Notes: generated by a model from the letters alone, not told the origin. Positions 46,527 through 55,104 are shown, counted from the stretch's first letter. The stretch is DNA of 64,000 nucleotides from Candidatus Promineofilum glycogenicum (GCA_016707605.1 JADJHJ010000001.1:434001-498000); one strand, 5' to 3'. A program made the numbers and translations.

Positions 46527-47595
46527 AGATCGGTTTGGCGACGAATTCGGGCGTCACCAGGGTGAAGTAGTCGGGATAGCTGCGCGTCGGCGCGGGGTAG
46601 CGGAAGGCCCACAAGGCCATGACGCGCACGTAGGGCCAGTTGGCGGCGGCGTAGGCCAGCGCGTCGAGGGTGTACTGGATGCGCTGCCCGGGGCGGACGG
46701 CCATCGTCCAGCGCGGGTGGTCGTTCCAGCCCGTCTCGGTGACGTAGATCGGCGTGGCCTCGTCGCCATACTCGACCATGATCGCCCGCAATAGCTCCAC
46801 ACGGCGGAAGTTGAGCACGTCGGGCGCGGGTTCGGCGTCGGCCGGGAAGGTCAGGCCATAGGCGTGGGCGGCCAGGCCGTCGAAGTAGTCAGCCGCGCCG
46901 GCGTCGTACATGCCGCGCAGGTAGGTCAGGTCGTTGACCGCCCAGGGCGAGCCATCCGGCTCCAGGTTGGGGGCCAGCGCCCCGGCCAGCACGGTCATCT
47001 CCGGGTTGGCCGCCTTGACCGCCGGGTAGACGGCGCGCAGCAGGGCGGTGTAGTCGGCGGCTGTCGTCGCCCGGTAGCCCCACTCGAAGCTCAGGTTCGG
47101 CTCGTTGCCGACGATGAGGTAGTTGACACGGCCGCGGTAGCGCTCGGCAAAGGCGGCGGCGAAGGCGGCGAAGGCGTCGTAGGCGCTTTCGTCCAGGTAG
47201 GTCAGCGGCGTGTCGGGCGGGCGCGCCCAGTCGGGGGTGTAGCCGAGGCGGGCGATGATTGTCAGGCCGTTGGCCTCGGCGTGGCCGACGACCTGATCGA
47301 TGTGGTCCCAGGCGACGCTGCCGTCCTCGGCCTGGTAGTAGGCCCAGGGGAAGAACTCGACGATCCACGACGCGCCCATCTCGCGCACCAGGCGCAGCGA
47401 GCGCTGGATCTTCCACTCCTCGACCTCGTCGGTCAGGCGGGTGTGGACGCCGAGGATGGGCTGGGTGGTCGTCACAGCCTGTGGTGGGCCATAGGTGACC
47501 AGCACCGGCGCGGGGCGCAGGGTGGCCAGCAGCAGAGCCAGGGCCAGCAGACGGAGGCCCGCGCCGAAAGTCGGGCGGGGGTGCGGCGTAAGCAT
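46495..47595 (-). CDS. Secreted TIM-barrel glycoside hydrolase-like protein (GH5/GH39 type, clan A)
   Basis: 366 aa. N-terminal hydrophobic signal (about 12-30), then a beta/alpha barrel. The acid/base Glu lies in YLIVGNEPNLSFEWG and the nucleophile Glu in IYVTETGWND, the clan GH-A pair. Other barrel features include LTIIARLGYTPDWARPP and YFDGLAAHAYG. The family assignment within the clan is not certain; similar proteins are annotated as cellulase or beta-xylosidase-like. Possible role in attack on or remodelling of extracellular polysaccharide. It is divergent from the RMD-like gene across a 180-bp gap filled by repeats. Confidence 0.82.
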   Translation of the reverse strand: MLTPHPRPTFGAGLRLLALALLLATLRPAPVLVTYGPPQAVTTTQPILGVHTRLTDEVEEWKIQRSLRLVREMGASWIVEFFPWAYYQAEDGSVAWDHIDQVVGHAEANGLTIIARLGYTPDWARPPDTPLTYLDESAYDAFAAFAAAFAERYRGRVNYLIVGNEPNLSFEWGYRATTAADYTALLRAVYPAVKAANPEMTVLAGALAPNLEPDGSPWAVNDLTYLRGMYDAGAADYFDGLAAHAYGLTFPADAEPAPDVLNFRRVELLRAIMVEYGDEATPIYVTETGWNDHPRWTMAVRPGQRIQYTLDALAYAAANWPYVRVMALWAFRYPAPTRSYPDYFTLVTPEFVAKPIYDALQSYTGN

Positions 47596-47605
47596 GTGGC
47601 TAGAG

Positions 47606-47642
47606 TCTCATGTAAAGACGCAAAGAAAGCAAAGACGCTAAG
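47606..47642. repeat. Repeat family D, copy 3 (half element)
   Basis: GTCTCATGTAAAGACGCAAA and GCAAAGACGCTAAG: one arm only of the family D palindrome, directly abutting a family C element. Confidence 0.7.
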
Positions 47643-47721
47643 AATAGGGATTAGGGGCTAGGGATTAGGGATTAGGGAAGAGCGCTCTTCCCCTAATCCC
47701 TAATCCCTAATCCCTAGCCCC
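47643..47721. repeat. Palindromic repeat family C, copy 2
   Basis: Arms of AGGGATTAGGGGCTAGGGAT words around the core GGGAAGAGCGCTCTTCCC. The core is identical to copy 1 while the arms are built from a different word. Lies between divergent genes. Confidence 0.93.
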
Positions 47722-47737
47722 TTCTGTCGCGAGGCTC

Positions 47738-47743
47738 TATAAT
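47738..47743 (+). promoter_or_regulatory. -10 box TATAAT of the RMD-like gene
   Basis: Perfect TATAAT followed by GG; leader of about 27-30 nt containing GGAGAG before the ATG at 47777. The matching -35 would fall at the edge of the family C repeat and is not recognisable. Confidence 0.55.
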
Positions 47744-47776
47744 GGGGCGACTTGTACTGTTACATGGAGAGTGGCT

Positions 47777-48721
47777 ATGCGTGTGTTCATCACCGGCGCG
47801 ACCGGGTTCGCGGGTTCTCATCTAGTCGAGCGGCTTCTGGCCGACGGGCACGAGGTGCTGGCGCTCGTCCACGCCGCGACCAGCCACCAGGGCTTGCCCG
47901 ACCACCCGCGCCTGCGGCCGGTGGCCGGCGACTTGCTCGATCCGGCGGCGCTGGCCGCGGCGGTGCAGGACGCCCGGCCCGACCTCATCTTCCATCTGGC
48001 CGGGCAGGCTTACCCGGCGCGCTCCTGGGACACGCCGGCGCAGACCCTGGCGATCAACACCGGCGGCACGGCCAACATCTTGCAGGCGGCGGCCGCCTAT
48101 GGCCGGCCGCGCGTGGTCGTCGTCACCAGCGCCGAAATCTACGGCGAGTTGCGCCCCGACGAGTTGCCGCTGACCGAAACCAGCCCCGCCCGGCCGCGCC
48201 ACCCCTACGGCGTCAGCAAGCTGGCGGCGGGGGAGTTGGCCCGCGTCTACTGGGCGCGCTACGGGCTGCCGGTGGTCGAGGCGCGGCCGTTCAACCACAT
48301 CGGCCCGCGGCAGGCGCCCGGCTTCGTCGTGCCTGACTTTGCCGCCCAACTGGCGGCCATCCGCCTGGGGCAACAGCCCCCGGTGATGCGCGTCGGCAAC
48401 CTGTCGGCGCAGCGCGACTTCACCGACGTGCGCGACGTGGCCGCGGCCTACCTGCGGCTGGCCGAGGCCGGGCGGCCGGGCGAGGCCTATCTCATCTGCT
48501 CCGGCCGGCCGGTCAGCGTGCAGCATTTGCTGGATACGCTCATCGAACTGGCCGGCGTGGCCGTGGACGTGCAGACGGACGCGGCGCGGCTGAATCCGTC
48601 GGACACGCCCTGCCTCTATGGCAGCAACGCCAAGATCGCCGCCGACACCGGTTGGCGGCCGAGCATCTCGTTGCGCCAGTCGCTGGCTGATGCGTTGGAA
48701 GACTGGATGTATAGAGTCTAA
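47777..48721 (+). CDS. NAD(P)-dependent sugar-nucleotide epimerase/dehydratase, GDP-6-deoxy-mannose reductase-like
   Basis: 314 aa, extended SDR. GATGFAGSHL is the dinucleotide motif, SAEIYG supplies the Ser of the catalytic triad and YGVSKLAAGEL the Tyr-Lys. FNHIGPRQAPGFVVPDFAAQLA and QRDFTDVRDVAAAYLRL are close to RMD (GDP-4-keto-6-deoxy-D-mannose reductase) and to GDP-mannose dehydratases, so GDP-rhamnose formation is the best guess. No dehydratase gene is adjacent. ATG at 47777 has GGAGAG six bases upstream. It would feed the surface-glycan enzymes encoded elsewhere in the window. Confidence 0.88.
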   Translation: MRVFITGATGFAGSHLVERLLADGHEVLALVHAATSHQGLPDHPRLRPVAGDLLDPAALAAAVQDARPDLIFHLAGQAYPARSWDTPAQTLAINTGGTANILQAAAAYGRPRVVVVTSAEIYGELRPDELPLTETSPARPRHPYGVSKLAAGELARVYWARYGLPVVEARPFNHIGPRQAPGFVVPDFAAQLAAIRLGQQPPVMRVGNLSAQRDFTDVRDVAAAYLRLAEAGRPGEAYLICSGRPVSVQHLLDTLIELAGVAVDVQTDAARLNPSDTPCLYGSNAKIAADTGWRPSISLRQSLADALEDWMYRV

Positions 48722-48808
48722 GAAGGGGTTAGGGATTAGGGATTAGGGATTAGGAACGAACTAGCTGCTCCTAATCCCTAATCCCTAATCCCTAATCCCT
48801 AGCCCCTA
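48722..48808. repeat. Palindromic repeat family C, copy 3 (core diverged)
   Basis: Arms of GGGATTAGGGATTAGG words on both sides, but the centre reads GGAACGAACTAGCTGCTCC instead of the AGAGCGCTCT core. Fills the gap between the RMD-like and tlyA genes, ending four bases before the tlyA ATG. Confidence 0.88.
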
Positions 48809-48811
48809 AAA

Positions 48812-49585
48812 ATGGCTAAGGATAAGGAACGCCTCGACGTACTGCTGGTGGAGCGCGGCCTGGCCGAGACGCGGGCGCGGGCGCGGGCGGCGATCATGGC
48901 CGGCGAGGTGCGCGTCAACGGCGAGCGCGTGGATAAGGCCGGCACGCCCGTACCGCGCGATGCCCAAATCGAGGTGGCCGCGCCCATGCCCTACGTCAGC
49001 CGCGGCGGCTTCAAGCTGGCCGGGGCGCTCGATACGTTTGGCGTGGCGGTCGCCGGGCGGGTGTGCGCCGACGTGGGGGCCTGCACCGGCGGCTTCACCG
49101 ACGTGCTGCTCCAGCGCGGCGCGGCCCGCGTCTACGCCATCGACGTGGGGCAGGGGCAACTCGACTGGAAGCTGCGCCAGGATGCGCGGGTGGTGGTGCA
49201 GGAGCGCACCAACGCGCGTTATGTCGAGTCGTTGGCCGAGCCGGTCGAACTGGTGGTCATTGACGTGTCGTTCATTTCACTGCGGCTCATCCTGCCGGCC
49301 GTCGCCCGCTGGCTGACGCCGGCGGCCGACGTCGTGGCCCTCATCAAGCCCCAGTTCGAGGCCGGGCCGGAGTCGGTGGGCAAGGGGGGCATTGTGCGCG
49401 ACGCGGCCGTGCGGCGGCGGGTGCTGGCCGACGTGCTCGGCTGGGCGGCGGGCAACGGCTGGGGCGTGAGCGGGCTGGCGCGCTCGTCGCTGGTGGGCAC
49501 GGACGGCAACGTGGAGTACCTGGCCTGGCTGCGGCCGGGCGGGGCGCCGGCTGACGTGGCGGGGCTGATCGGGTCCGTGGAGTAA
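48812..49585 (+). CDS. tlyA: TlyA-family rRNA (cytidine-2'-O)-methyltransferase
   Basis: 257 aa, typical length. An N-terminal S4 RNA-binding domain (ERLDVLLVERGLAETRARARAAIMAGEVRVNG) and a Rossmann methyltransferase domain: PYVSRGGFKLAGALD, DVGACTGGFTDVLLQRGAARVYAIDVGQGQLDW (SAM site), VVIDVSFISLRLILP and IKPQFEAGPESVGKGGIVRD. TlyA 2'-O-methylates 16S and 23S rRNA cytidines. The ATG follows directly on a family C repeat with no clear ribosome binding site. Confidence 0.95.
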   Translation: MAKDKERLDVLLVERGLAETRARARAAIMAGEVRVNGERVDKAGTPVPRDAQIEVAAPMPYVSRGGFKLAGALDTFGVAVAGRVCADVGACTGGFTDVLLQRGAARVYAIDVGQGQLDWKLRQDARVVVQERTNARYVESLAEPVELVVIDVSFISLRLILPAVARWLTPAADVVALIKPQFEAGPESVGKGGIVRDAAVRRRVLADVLGWAAGNGWGVSGLARSSLVGTDGNVEYLAWLRPGGAPADVAGLIGSVE

Positions 49586-49588
49586 GAG

Positions 49589-49713
49589 GCTCACGCCAAG
49601 GCGCTAAGGGGCGAAGGCGCAGAGAAGAAGAATAGCTCACGCCAAGACGCAAAGAACGCCAAGCTAAGAAAGCTTCTTAGCTTGGCGTTCTTTGCGTCTT
49701 GGCGTGATTCTTC
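49589..49713. repeat. Palindromic repeat family D, copy 2
   Basis: A degenerate half (CTCACGCCAAGGCGCTAAGG) followed by a near-perfect palindrome 49637-49710: CTCACGCCAAGACGCAAAGA, CGCCAAGCTAAGAAAGC and complement. Between the convergent tlyA and patatin genes. Confidence 0.93.
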
Positions 49714-50907
49714 TTACGGTTGCAGGATTTTGGCGGCGGCCTGGTCGGCGCGGCGGAGGGCGCGCTCCATGGCGAAAACGTCCGGCCCCTTCATGCCCTC
49801 CGTCTCCTGCAAGCGGAAGTACTCGCCCAGGGCGCGCTGCCCGGCGGCCACCAGGGCGTCGCGCTTGGCGTCGCTCATGTCGAACTCCGTCGTCTGGTAG
49901 CCGCGGGCGGGCAGGCGGCAGACGAACTGCTCGAAGGCGTCGATGACCATCTTGTCGTGGGCCTGGGTGGCAGTGTCGACCAGCCCCTTGATGCGCGCCG
50001 CCGGCGGCAGCGAGGACAGCCCGGCGGGGGCGGGGGCGGCGCGCTCCTCGTGCTCGGTCACGGGCAAACTCTCGTCAATGAGCAGGCCCAGCACGCCCTG
50101 GCTGGTGCGGTGGCCCATGATGGCCGTCACGTGGGGATCGCTGCTGAGGAACAGCTCGATGGGGAAGTTGGACAGCAGGCCGCCATCGACGATGCGATGG
50201 CCGGTCAGCGGGCGGCCGAGGTAGTCGCCCCACTCCGGCTGCCAGACGACCTCCTGCCAGACCAGGGGCAGGCTCATCGACATGCGCATCCCCCAGACGA
50301 CGGGCACGCCGGGGGCGGTGCGGTGGTTGAGGACGAGCATCCGGCTGTCGGTGGTGTCGGCGGCGACAAGGGACAGTTCACGGCCGGTGGCCTGGTGGAA
50401 TTCGGCAAAGGTCTTGCGGCTGAGGCCGCGGGCCTGGCCGGTGGGCGTGGCCTGGTCGAGCTTGGCCTGCGCCCATTCAACGAAGGCGTCGGCCGAGAAC
50501 CAGCCGCCGCGCTCGACGAAGGAGAAGACGTGGGCGAACTCGTCGCGGGTCATCAGGTAGAGGATGATGCGGTCGACGTAGCTCTCGAGCTTGTCCGATA
50601 CGCCGGGCAGGTCGATGGCCTGGAGGGTCTGGCGGGTGACGCTGCTTTCCAGGTCGGCTTTGGTGAAGGGGCGCGGGCGGCCGAGGAACTGCTGGAAGAC
50701 GGGCACGCCGTCTTTGTCCTTTTCCTTGAGCGCGTCGAGCATCTCCGCTGTGGAGAGGCCGGCGGCGGCGAAGGTGGCCATGATGGCCCCGGCCGAGGTG
50801 CCCAGGAAGCGGCCGAAGGTGTGGCCGCGCCGCTCCAATTCGCGCAGCGCGCCGACGAACACCATCCCCTTGGCCCCACCCCCCTCGAAGACGAGATCGT
50901 ACTGCAT
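49714..50907 (-). CDS. Patatin-like phospholipase
   Basis: 397 aa. DLVFEGGGAKGMVFVGAL is the oxyanion Gly-rich motif, FLGTSAGAIMATF holds the nucleophile Ser (GxSxG), and IVDGGLLSNFPI holds the catalytic Asp (DGG). Serine-aspartate dyad lipid acyl hydrolase, no signal peptide. The domain is followed by a helical region. Start at 50907 is set by AAAGGAGG upstream; an in-frame ATG at 50991 would read through a repeat. Possibly phospholipid turnover; secretion as an effector cannot be judged from sequence. Confidence 0.93.
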   Translation of the reverse strand: MQYDLVFEGGGAKGMVFVGALRELERRGHTFGRFLGTSAGAIMATFAAAGLSTAEMLDALKEKDKDGVPVFQQFLGRPRPFTKADLESSVTRQTLQAIDLPGVSDKLESYVDRIILYLMTRDEFAHVFSFVERGGWFSADAFVEWAQAKLDQATPTGQARGLSRKTFAEFHQATGRELSLVAADTTDSRMLVLNHRTAPGVPVVWGMRMSMSLPLVWQEVVWQPEWGDYLGRPLTGHRIVDGGLLSNFPIELFLSSDPHVTAIMGHRTSQGVLGLLIDESLPVTEHEERAAPAPAGLSSLPPAARIKGLVDTATQAHDKMVIDAFEQFVCRLPARGYQTTEFDMSDAKRDALVAAGQRALGEYFRLQETEGMKGPDVFAMERALRRADQAAAKILQP

Positions 50908-50966
50908 GATGACCCTCCTTTGGCTGACTTTTTTTGGCTGGGGGTATTCTAGCGGGCAGGGAAGAA

Positions 50967-51052
50967 AGGGGCTAGGTTCCAGGGGCCACATTCCAGGGGA
51001 AGAGCGCTCTTCCCTGGAACCTGACCCCTAGAACCTGGCCCCTGGCCCCTTT
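50967..51052. repeat. Palindromic repeat family C, copy 4
   Basis: Arms of AGGTTCCAGGGGCCA words, core GGGGAAGAGCGCTCTTCCC; imperfect arms. Located between divergent genes (patatin and alpha/beta hydrolase). Confidence 0.9.
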
Positions 51053-51095
51053 CCTTCCCGCCCCTTTGCGCTAAACTCCCTGCCAAGGAGCTTTT

Positions 51096-53132
51096 ATGAA
51101 TGGCAATCGTTTGACGTGGATTCGCGGCCTGGTCATGGGCCTGTTGCTGGCTCTGGGGGGCGTGGCGGCCCATGGCGCCGCCGCCCAGAGCGACCCGGCC
51201 GACGCTGCCGGCGCGTTCACCCCCGCGCCGTGCATGTTCGAGGGCATCGATCTGGGGCTGGGCACGCTCGATGGGGCGGCGCTGGGCTTTGAGTGCGGCT
51301 ACGTCGTCGTGCCGTTGCGCCACAGCGCGCCCGACGGGGCCACCATCCGCCTGCCGGTGGCCATCCGCCGCGCCCCCGGCGGCGCGGCCGACCCGCTGCT
51401 GCTGGCCCAGGGCGGCCCCGGCGGCGACGCCTTCGAGGTCTTCTCGCTGCTGGTGCCCAACACGCCCATCGCCGCCACGCGCGACATCGTCATCTTCAAC
51501 CAGCGCGGCACGCCCTACGCCGAGCCGGCCCTGACCTGCCCGGAGACCGACGCCGCTCTGGCCGACATCCTGGCCGCCGACGCCGAGGAGGGGGAGCGGC
51601 TCTACGACGAAGCGCTGGCCGCCTGCCACGACCGGCTGCTGCGCGAGGGGATCGACCTGTCGGCCTTCAACAGTCTGGAGAACGCCGCCGACGTGCCCCT
51701 CATCGCCCAGGCGTTGGGCTACGACGAGTACAACTTCTACGGCGTCAGCTACGGCACGCTGCTGGGGCTGCACCTGATGCGCCTCCACCCCGAAGGGCTG
51801 CGCAGTGTCATCCTCGACAGCGTCGCCCCGACCGACATCAACTTCATCACTCAGGCGTCGGCCAGCGAGACGCGTGTCTTTGCCGAGGTTTTCGCCGCCT
51901 GCGCCGCCGATGCCGCCTGCAACACCGCCTACCCCGACCTGGAAGCGCGCTTGGTGGCCCTGGTGCGGCAGTACGATGACACGCCGGTCTCTCTGACGCT
52001 GACCGACCCGGAGACGGGGCAAGAGTACGACACCACCCTCGACGGGCGCGGGCTGCGCTCGGTGCTGCACCAGTTGCTCTACGTGCCGCGCATGGCCGCC
52101 GTGCTGCCGCGGCTCATCAGCGACATCGAGGCCGGCGACCTGCGCTACCTGGAGGCGATGTGGCCGCTGCTGGTCTTCGACCAACTGGTGGCCGAGGGGA
52201 TGTACTACTCCGTCGTCTGCGCCGAGGACGCCGACATCGACGTGGCCGCCGTGCCGCTGGACGGCCTGCGGCCCGACATCGCCGCCACGACGGCCGACGA
52301 GCTGCGCACCATCGTGGACACCTGCACTCGCTGGCAGGTGCAGGCCCTGCCGGCGTCGGTCGATGACCCGGTGGTCAGCGACATCCCCACCCTGCTGCTG
52401 TCCGGCCGCTTCGACCCCATCACCCCGCCGGCCTTCGCCGAGGCCGCCGCCGCCGGGCTGAGCCAGGCCACGAATCTCGTTGACCCGACGGCCGCCCACG
52501 GCGTGGCCTTCCAGAGCGAATGCGTCAACAGCATCATCGTCGACTTCCTGGCCAACCCCCAGGCCACGCCCGACAGCAGTTGCCTGGCGGCGGGCGAGCC
52601 GCTGGCCTTCGTGCCGCCCGGCGCGGTCACTCTGCCGCTGCTGGCCGAGGTGAACCAGTTGAAGCCGCGCGTGCTGGCCGTGTTCGGCGCGGCGGCGCTG
52701 CTGCTGCTGGTGGTGCTGTCGCCGTTCGTCGTCTGGCCCATCGCCTACATCGTGCGCGCCTTCGGCGAGCGGCGGGTGGAGCGGACGGCCGAGGATCGGC
52801 GGGCGCGCCGGCTGAGCCAGGGGCTGCTGCTGGCCTTCGGCGCGCTGGCGTTTGTGTTCGGCGTGGGGCTGTTGTTCTTCATCATCCGCACCATCACCGA
52901 CCTGACGATGGCCACGGCGCTGGCGCTGCCGGCGTCGGCCGCGCCGCTGTTGTGGCTGCCGCTGGTGTTGCTGCTGCTGCTCGTCGGCGCGGTGGTCACG
53001 CTCGTCCTGCTGTGGCGTCGCCCCGGCAGCGGCAGCACCTTGGGCAAGGTCTACCACACCCTCGTCGCCCTCTGCGCCGTCGCCCTCCTGGTGCTCATTG
53101 CCGCTGAGGGGCTGCTGCTTCCGCCGCTCTAA
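51096..53132 (+). CDS. Exported alpha/beta hydrolase (TAP/proline iminopeptidase-like) with C-terminal membrane domain
   Basis: 678 aa. Signal peptide (about 1-31), then a hydrolase domain (about 60-500) with LLAQGGPGGDAF (oxyanion loop, as in tripeptidyl aminopeptidases), FNQRGTPYAEP, nucleophile GVSYGTLLGL, Asp in GRFDPITPP and His in AAHGVAF, plus Cys pairs as in secreted members. The last 150 residues have four transmembrane helices, so the enzyme is probably tethered outside the membrane. Four added helices are unusual for this family. AAGGAG lies seven bases before the ATG; a TAAACT -10-like box is at 51072-51077. Peptide substrates are likely but not certain. Confidence 0.88.
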   Translation: MNGNRLTWIRGLVMGLLLALGGVAAHGAAAQSDPADAAGAFTPAPCMFEGIDLGLGTLDGAALGFECGYVVVPLRHSAPDGATIRLPVAIRRAPGGAADPLLLAQGGPGGDAFEVFSLLVPNTPIAATRDIVIFNQRGTPYAEPALTCPETDAALADILAADAEEGERLYDEALAACHDRLLREGIDLSAFNSLENAADVPLIAQALGYDEYNFYGVSYGTLLGLHLMRLHPEGLRSVILDSVAPTDINFITQASASETRVFAEVFAACAADAACNTAYPDLEARLVALVRQYDDTPVSLTLTDPETGQEYDTTLDGRGLRSVLHQLLYVPRMAAVLPRLISDIEAGDLRYLEAMWPLLVFDQLVAEGMYYSVVCAEDADIDVAAVPLDGLRPDIAATTADELRTIVDTCTRWQVQALPASVDDPVVSDIPTLLLSGRFDPITPPAFAEAAAAGLSQATNLVDPTAAHGVAFQSECVNSIIVDFLANPQATPDSSCLAAGEPLAFVPPGAVTLPLLAEVNQLKPRVLAVFGAAALLLLVVLSPFVVWPIAYIVRAFGERRVERTAEDRRARRLSQGLLLAFGALAFVFGVGLLFFIIRTITDLTMATALALPASAAPLLWLPLVLLLLLVGAVVTLVLLWRRPGSGSTLGKVYHTLVALCAVALLVLIAAEGLLLPPL

Positions 53133-53136
53133 AACC

Positions 53137-53212
53137 AGGGATTAGGGTCAGGGATTCCAGGGCAGTTAGGGAAGAGCGCTCTTCCTCCTGCCCTGGAACC
53201 TGGCCCCTCCTT
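53137..53212. repeat. Palindromic repeat family C, copy 5
   Basis: AGGGATTAGGG and CAGGGATTCCAGGG words, core TAGGGAAGAGCGCTCTTCCT, then CCCTGGAACCTGGCCCC. The two arms derive from different words, so the element looks chimeric. Confidence 0.85.
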
Positions 53213-53221
53213 TCCAAGCTT

Positions 53222-53965
53222 ATGCACCTCTACATCCTCCGCCACGCCCAATCGGCCAACAACCACCTCTACGCCACCACCGGCGGCAGCACGGGCCGGC
53301 AGCCCGACCCGCCGTTGACCGACCTCGGCCACCGGCAGGCGCAAGCGTTGGCCGGCCACCTGGCCGCCCGGCCCGACCGCTCGGCCCTCAACCCCTACGC
53401 CGTGCGCCACGACCGCGGCGGCTATGGCCTGACCCACCTCTACACCAGCCTCATGGTGCGGGCCATCGTCACCGGCGGCTACATCGCCCAGGCCACCGGC
53501 CTGCCGCTGCAAGCCTGGCCGGCCATCCACGAGCGCGGCGGGCTGCACGACGAAGCGCCGCAGACGGGCGAGGCGATCTTCGTCGCCGGGCCGGGGCGGG
53601 GCTTCTTCGCCACCGAGTATCCCCACCTCCTTCTGCCGGAGACGCTGGGCGAGGAGGGGTGGTGGAGCCGGCCGCGCGAGACGCCCGAAGAGTGGCAGCC
53701 GCGGGCGGCCGGTGTCTGGCAGGAGCTGCTGGCCCGCCACGGTGGCCGCGACGACCGCGTGGGCCTGGTCACCCACGGCGGCTTCTTCCAGTCGCTCATG
53801 TCGGCCCTGGTGGGCCAGGAGCCGCCGCTCAACGCCAACGGCCTCAGCTCGTGGTGGTTCACCATCAGCAACGCCTCGATCACTCACCTGGAGATCGGCC
53901 AGCGCACGGCGATTCGCTACGTCAATAAGGTCGATCACCTGCCGGATGAGTTGCTCACCGGCTGA
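53222..53965 (+). CDS. Histidine phosphatase superfamily protein (phosphoglycerate-mutase-like)
   Basis: 247 aa. The N-terminal LYILRHAQSANN carries the phosphorylated His (RHA in place of the usual RHG), TDLGHRQAQALAGHL follows, LYTSLMVRAIVTGGYIA holds an Arg of the phosphate pocket, and VTHGGFF carries the second catalytic His. The middle insertion (about 100-150) with a FVAGPGRGFFATEYPHL segment is longer than in cobC/gpm proteins. A phosphatase rather than a mutase is likely; substrate unknown. Confidence 0.9.
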   Translation: MHLYILRHAQSANNHLYATTGGSTGRQPDPPLTDLGHRQAQALAGHLAARPDRSALNPYAVRHDRGGYGLTHLYTSLMVRAIVTGGYIAQATGLPLQAWPAIHERGGLHDEAPQTGEAIFVAGPGRGFFATEYPHLLLPETLGEEGWWSRPRETPEEWQPRAAGVWQELLARHGGRDDRVGLVTHGGFFQSLMSALVGQEPPLNANGLSSWWFTISNASITHLEIGQRTAIRYVNKVDHLPDELLTG

Positions 53966-54000
53966 ACCAGCCACACTTGTCCAGATTTACTCCAATCAAA

Positions 54001-54042
54001 TATTGACAAATAATTGACAACATATTGACATGGTGTTATGCT
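54001..54042 (+). promoter_or_regulatory. Promoter with three TTGACA direct repeats (11-bp period) upstream of the ABC exporter
   Basis: TTGACA occurs at 54003, 54014 and 54025, each within an ATTGACAA-like word, with exactly 11-bp spacing. The middle one forms a -35 with TATGCT (54037-54042) at 17 nt, an almost ideal promoter. Same-face repeats overlapping a -35 are typical of OmpR/PhoB- or SARP-type regulator sites. Confidence 0.75.
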
Positions 54043-54089
54043 TCCCTCTGTCGGTGACGCCCAACCAGTCGCCGCAAGGAGAACGCATC

Positions 54090-55085
54090 ATGGCCAACGG
54101 CGAGATCGTCGTCGAACAGTTGAGCAAGGAGTATCCCGGCGGCGTGGTCGCCGTGGCGGACGTGTCGCTGCGCGTGGAGGCGGGGCGCATCTTTGGCTTT
54201 CTGGGGCCGAACGGGGCGGGCAAAAGCACGACCATCAAGATTCTGACTACCCTGGCTCTGCCCACGGGCGGCCGGGCGACGGTCGGCGGCTACGACGTGG
54301 TGACGCAGGCCGAGGCGGTGCGGCGCATCGCCGGCGTGGCCTTGCAGGACATCGGCCTCGACCCGCTGATGAAGCCGCTGGAACTGCTGGCGCTGCAAAC
54401 GCGCCTGTTCGGCGCGACGCGGGCGCAGGCCCAACTGCGCGGCGAGGAGCTGCTGCGGCTGATGGGCCTGACCGACGCCGCCGACCGCCGCGTCGGCACC
54501 TACAGCGGCGGCATGCGCCGGCGGCTCGACCTGGCCCTGGCTCTGGCCCACGAGCCGAAGGTGCTGTTCCTCGACGAGCCGACGACCGGCCTCGACCCGG
54601 CCAGCCGGCGCGACGTATGGGACGAGGTGCGCCGGCTGAACCGGGAGTTGGGCATGACCATCTTCCTGACGACGCAGTACCTGGAGGAGGCCGACGAGCT
54701 GGCCGACGAGGTGGCCATCATCGACAAGGGCCACATCGCCGTCCAAGGCTCCCCGGCGCGGCTGAAGAGCGCCGTGGGCAACGAGTCGATCAACCTGGCC
54801 TTCGACGACCGGGCCGCGGCCGAGAGCGCCCTGGCCGAAGTGGGCGCGGTGGGGGCGCGGGCGCAGGTCGACCGCGACGTGCTGCGGCTGTACATGGCGA
54901 ACGCCGCCGAGGCCATCCCGGCCGTCGTCACCCGGCTGCGCGAGGCCAACATCAACCCTATTTCGCTGACGCTGACCCAGCCGACGCTGGACGACGTCTT
55001 CCTGCAAGTCACCGGCCAACGGCTGCGCGACGAGAGCGCCGCCCCCACCCCGGCCCCGGCTGCCAACGCCGGCCGCCGCCGCTAA
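54090..55085 (+). CDS. ABC transporter ATP-binding protein, DrrA/daunorubicin-resistance type
   Basis: 331 aa. Walker A GPNGAGKST, Q-loop ALQDIGLD, signature YSGGMRRRLDLALAL, Walker B VLFLDEPTTGLDP, and H-loop TTQYLEEADELAD. The C-terminal DUF4162-like extension follows, ending in a Pro/Ala-rich tail. Powers the membrane subunit encoded 20 nt downstream. Substrates of this group are hydrophobic drugs or lipids. Start at 54090 has AAGGAG nine bases upstream; an in-frame ATG at 54030 lies inside the promoter. Confidence 0.95.
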   Translation: MANGEIVVEQLSKEYPGGVVAVADVSLRVEAGRIFGFLGPNGAGKSTTIKILTTLALPTGGRATVGGYDVVTQAEAVRRIAGVALQDIGLDPLMKPLELLALQTRLFGATRAQAQLRGEELLRLMGLTDAADRRVGTYSGGMRRRLDLALALAHEPKVLFLDEPTTGLDPASRRDVWDEVRRLNRELGMTIFLTTQYLEEADELADEVAIIDKGHIAVQGSPARLKSAVGNESINLAFDDRAAAESALAEVGAVGARAQVDRDVLRLYMANAAEAIPAVVTRLREANINPISLTLTQPTLDDVFLQVTGQRLRDESAAPTPAPAANAGRRR

Positions 55086-55104
55086 CCCTGGAGGGACACC
55101 CATC

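Noticed and set aside
47643..48808. TTAGGG-like tandem words as telomeric or replication-end sequence
   Set aside because: They are arms of short mirrored hairpins between ordinary genes, with the GATTAGG unit imperfect and inverted; there is no chromosome end here.
50949..53057. 702-codon open frame on the minus strand over the alpha/beta hydrolase gene
   Set aside because: Composition is Gln/Gly/Arg/Val-rich shadow translation; the plus-strand gene has signal peptide, catalytic triad and a ribosome site.
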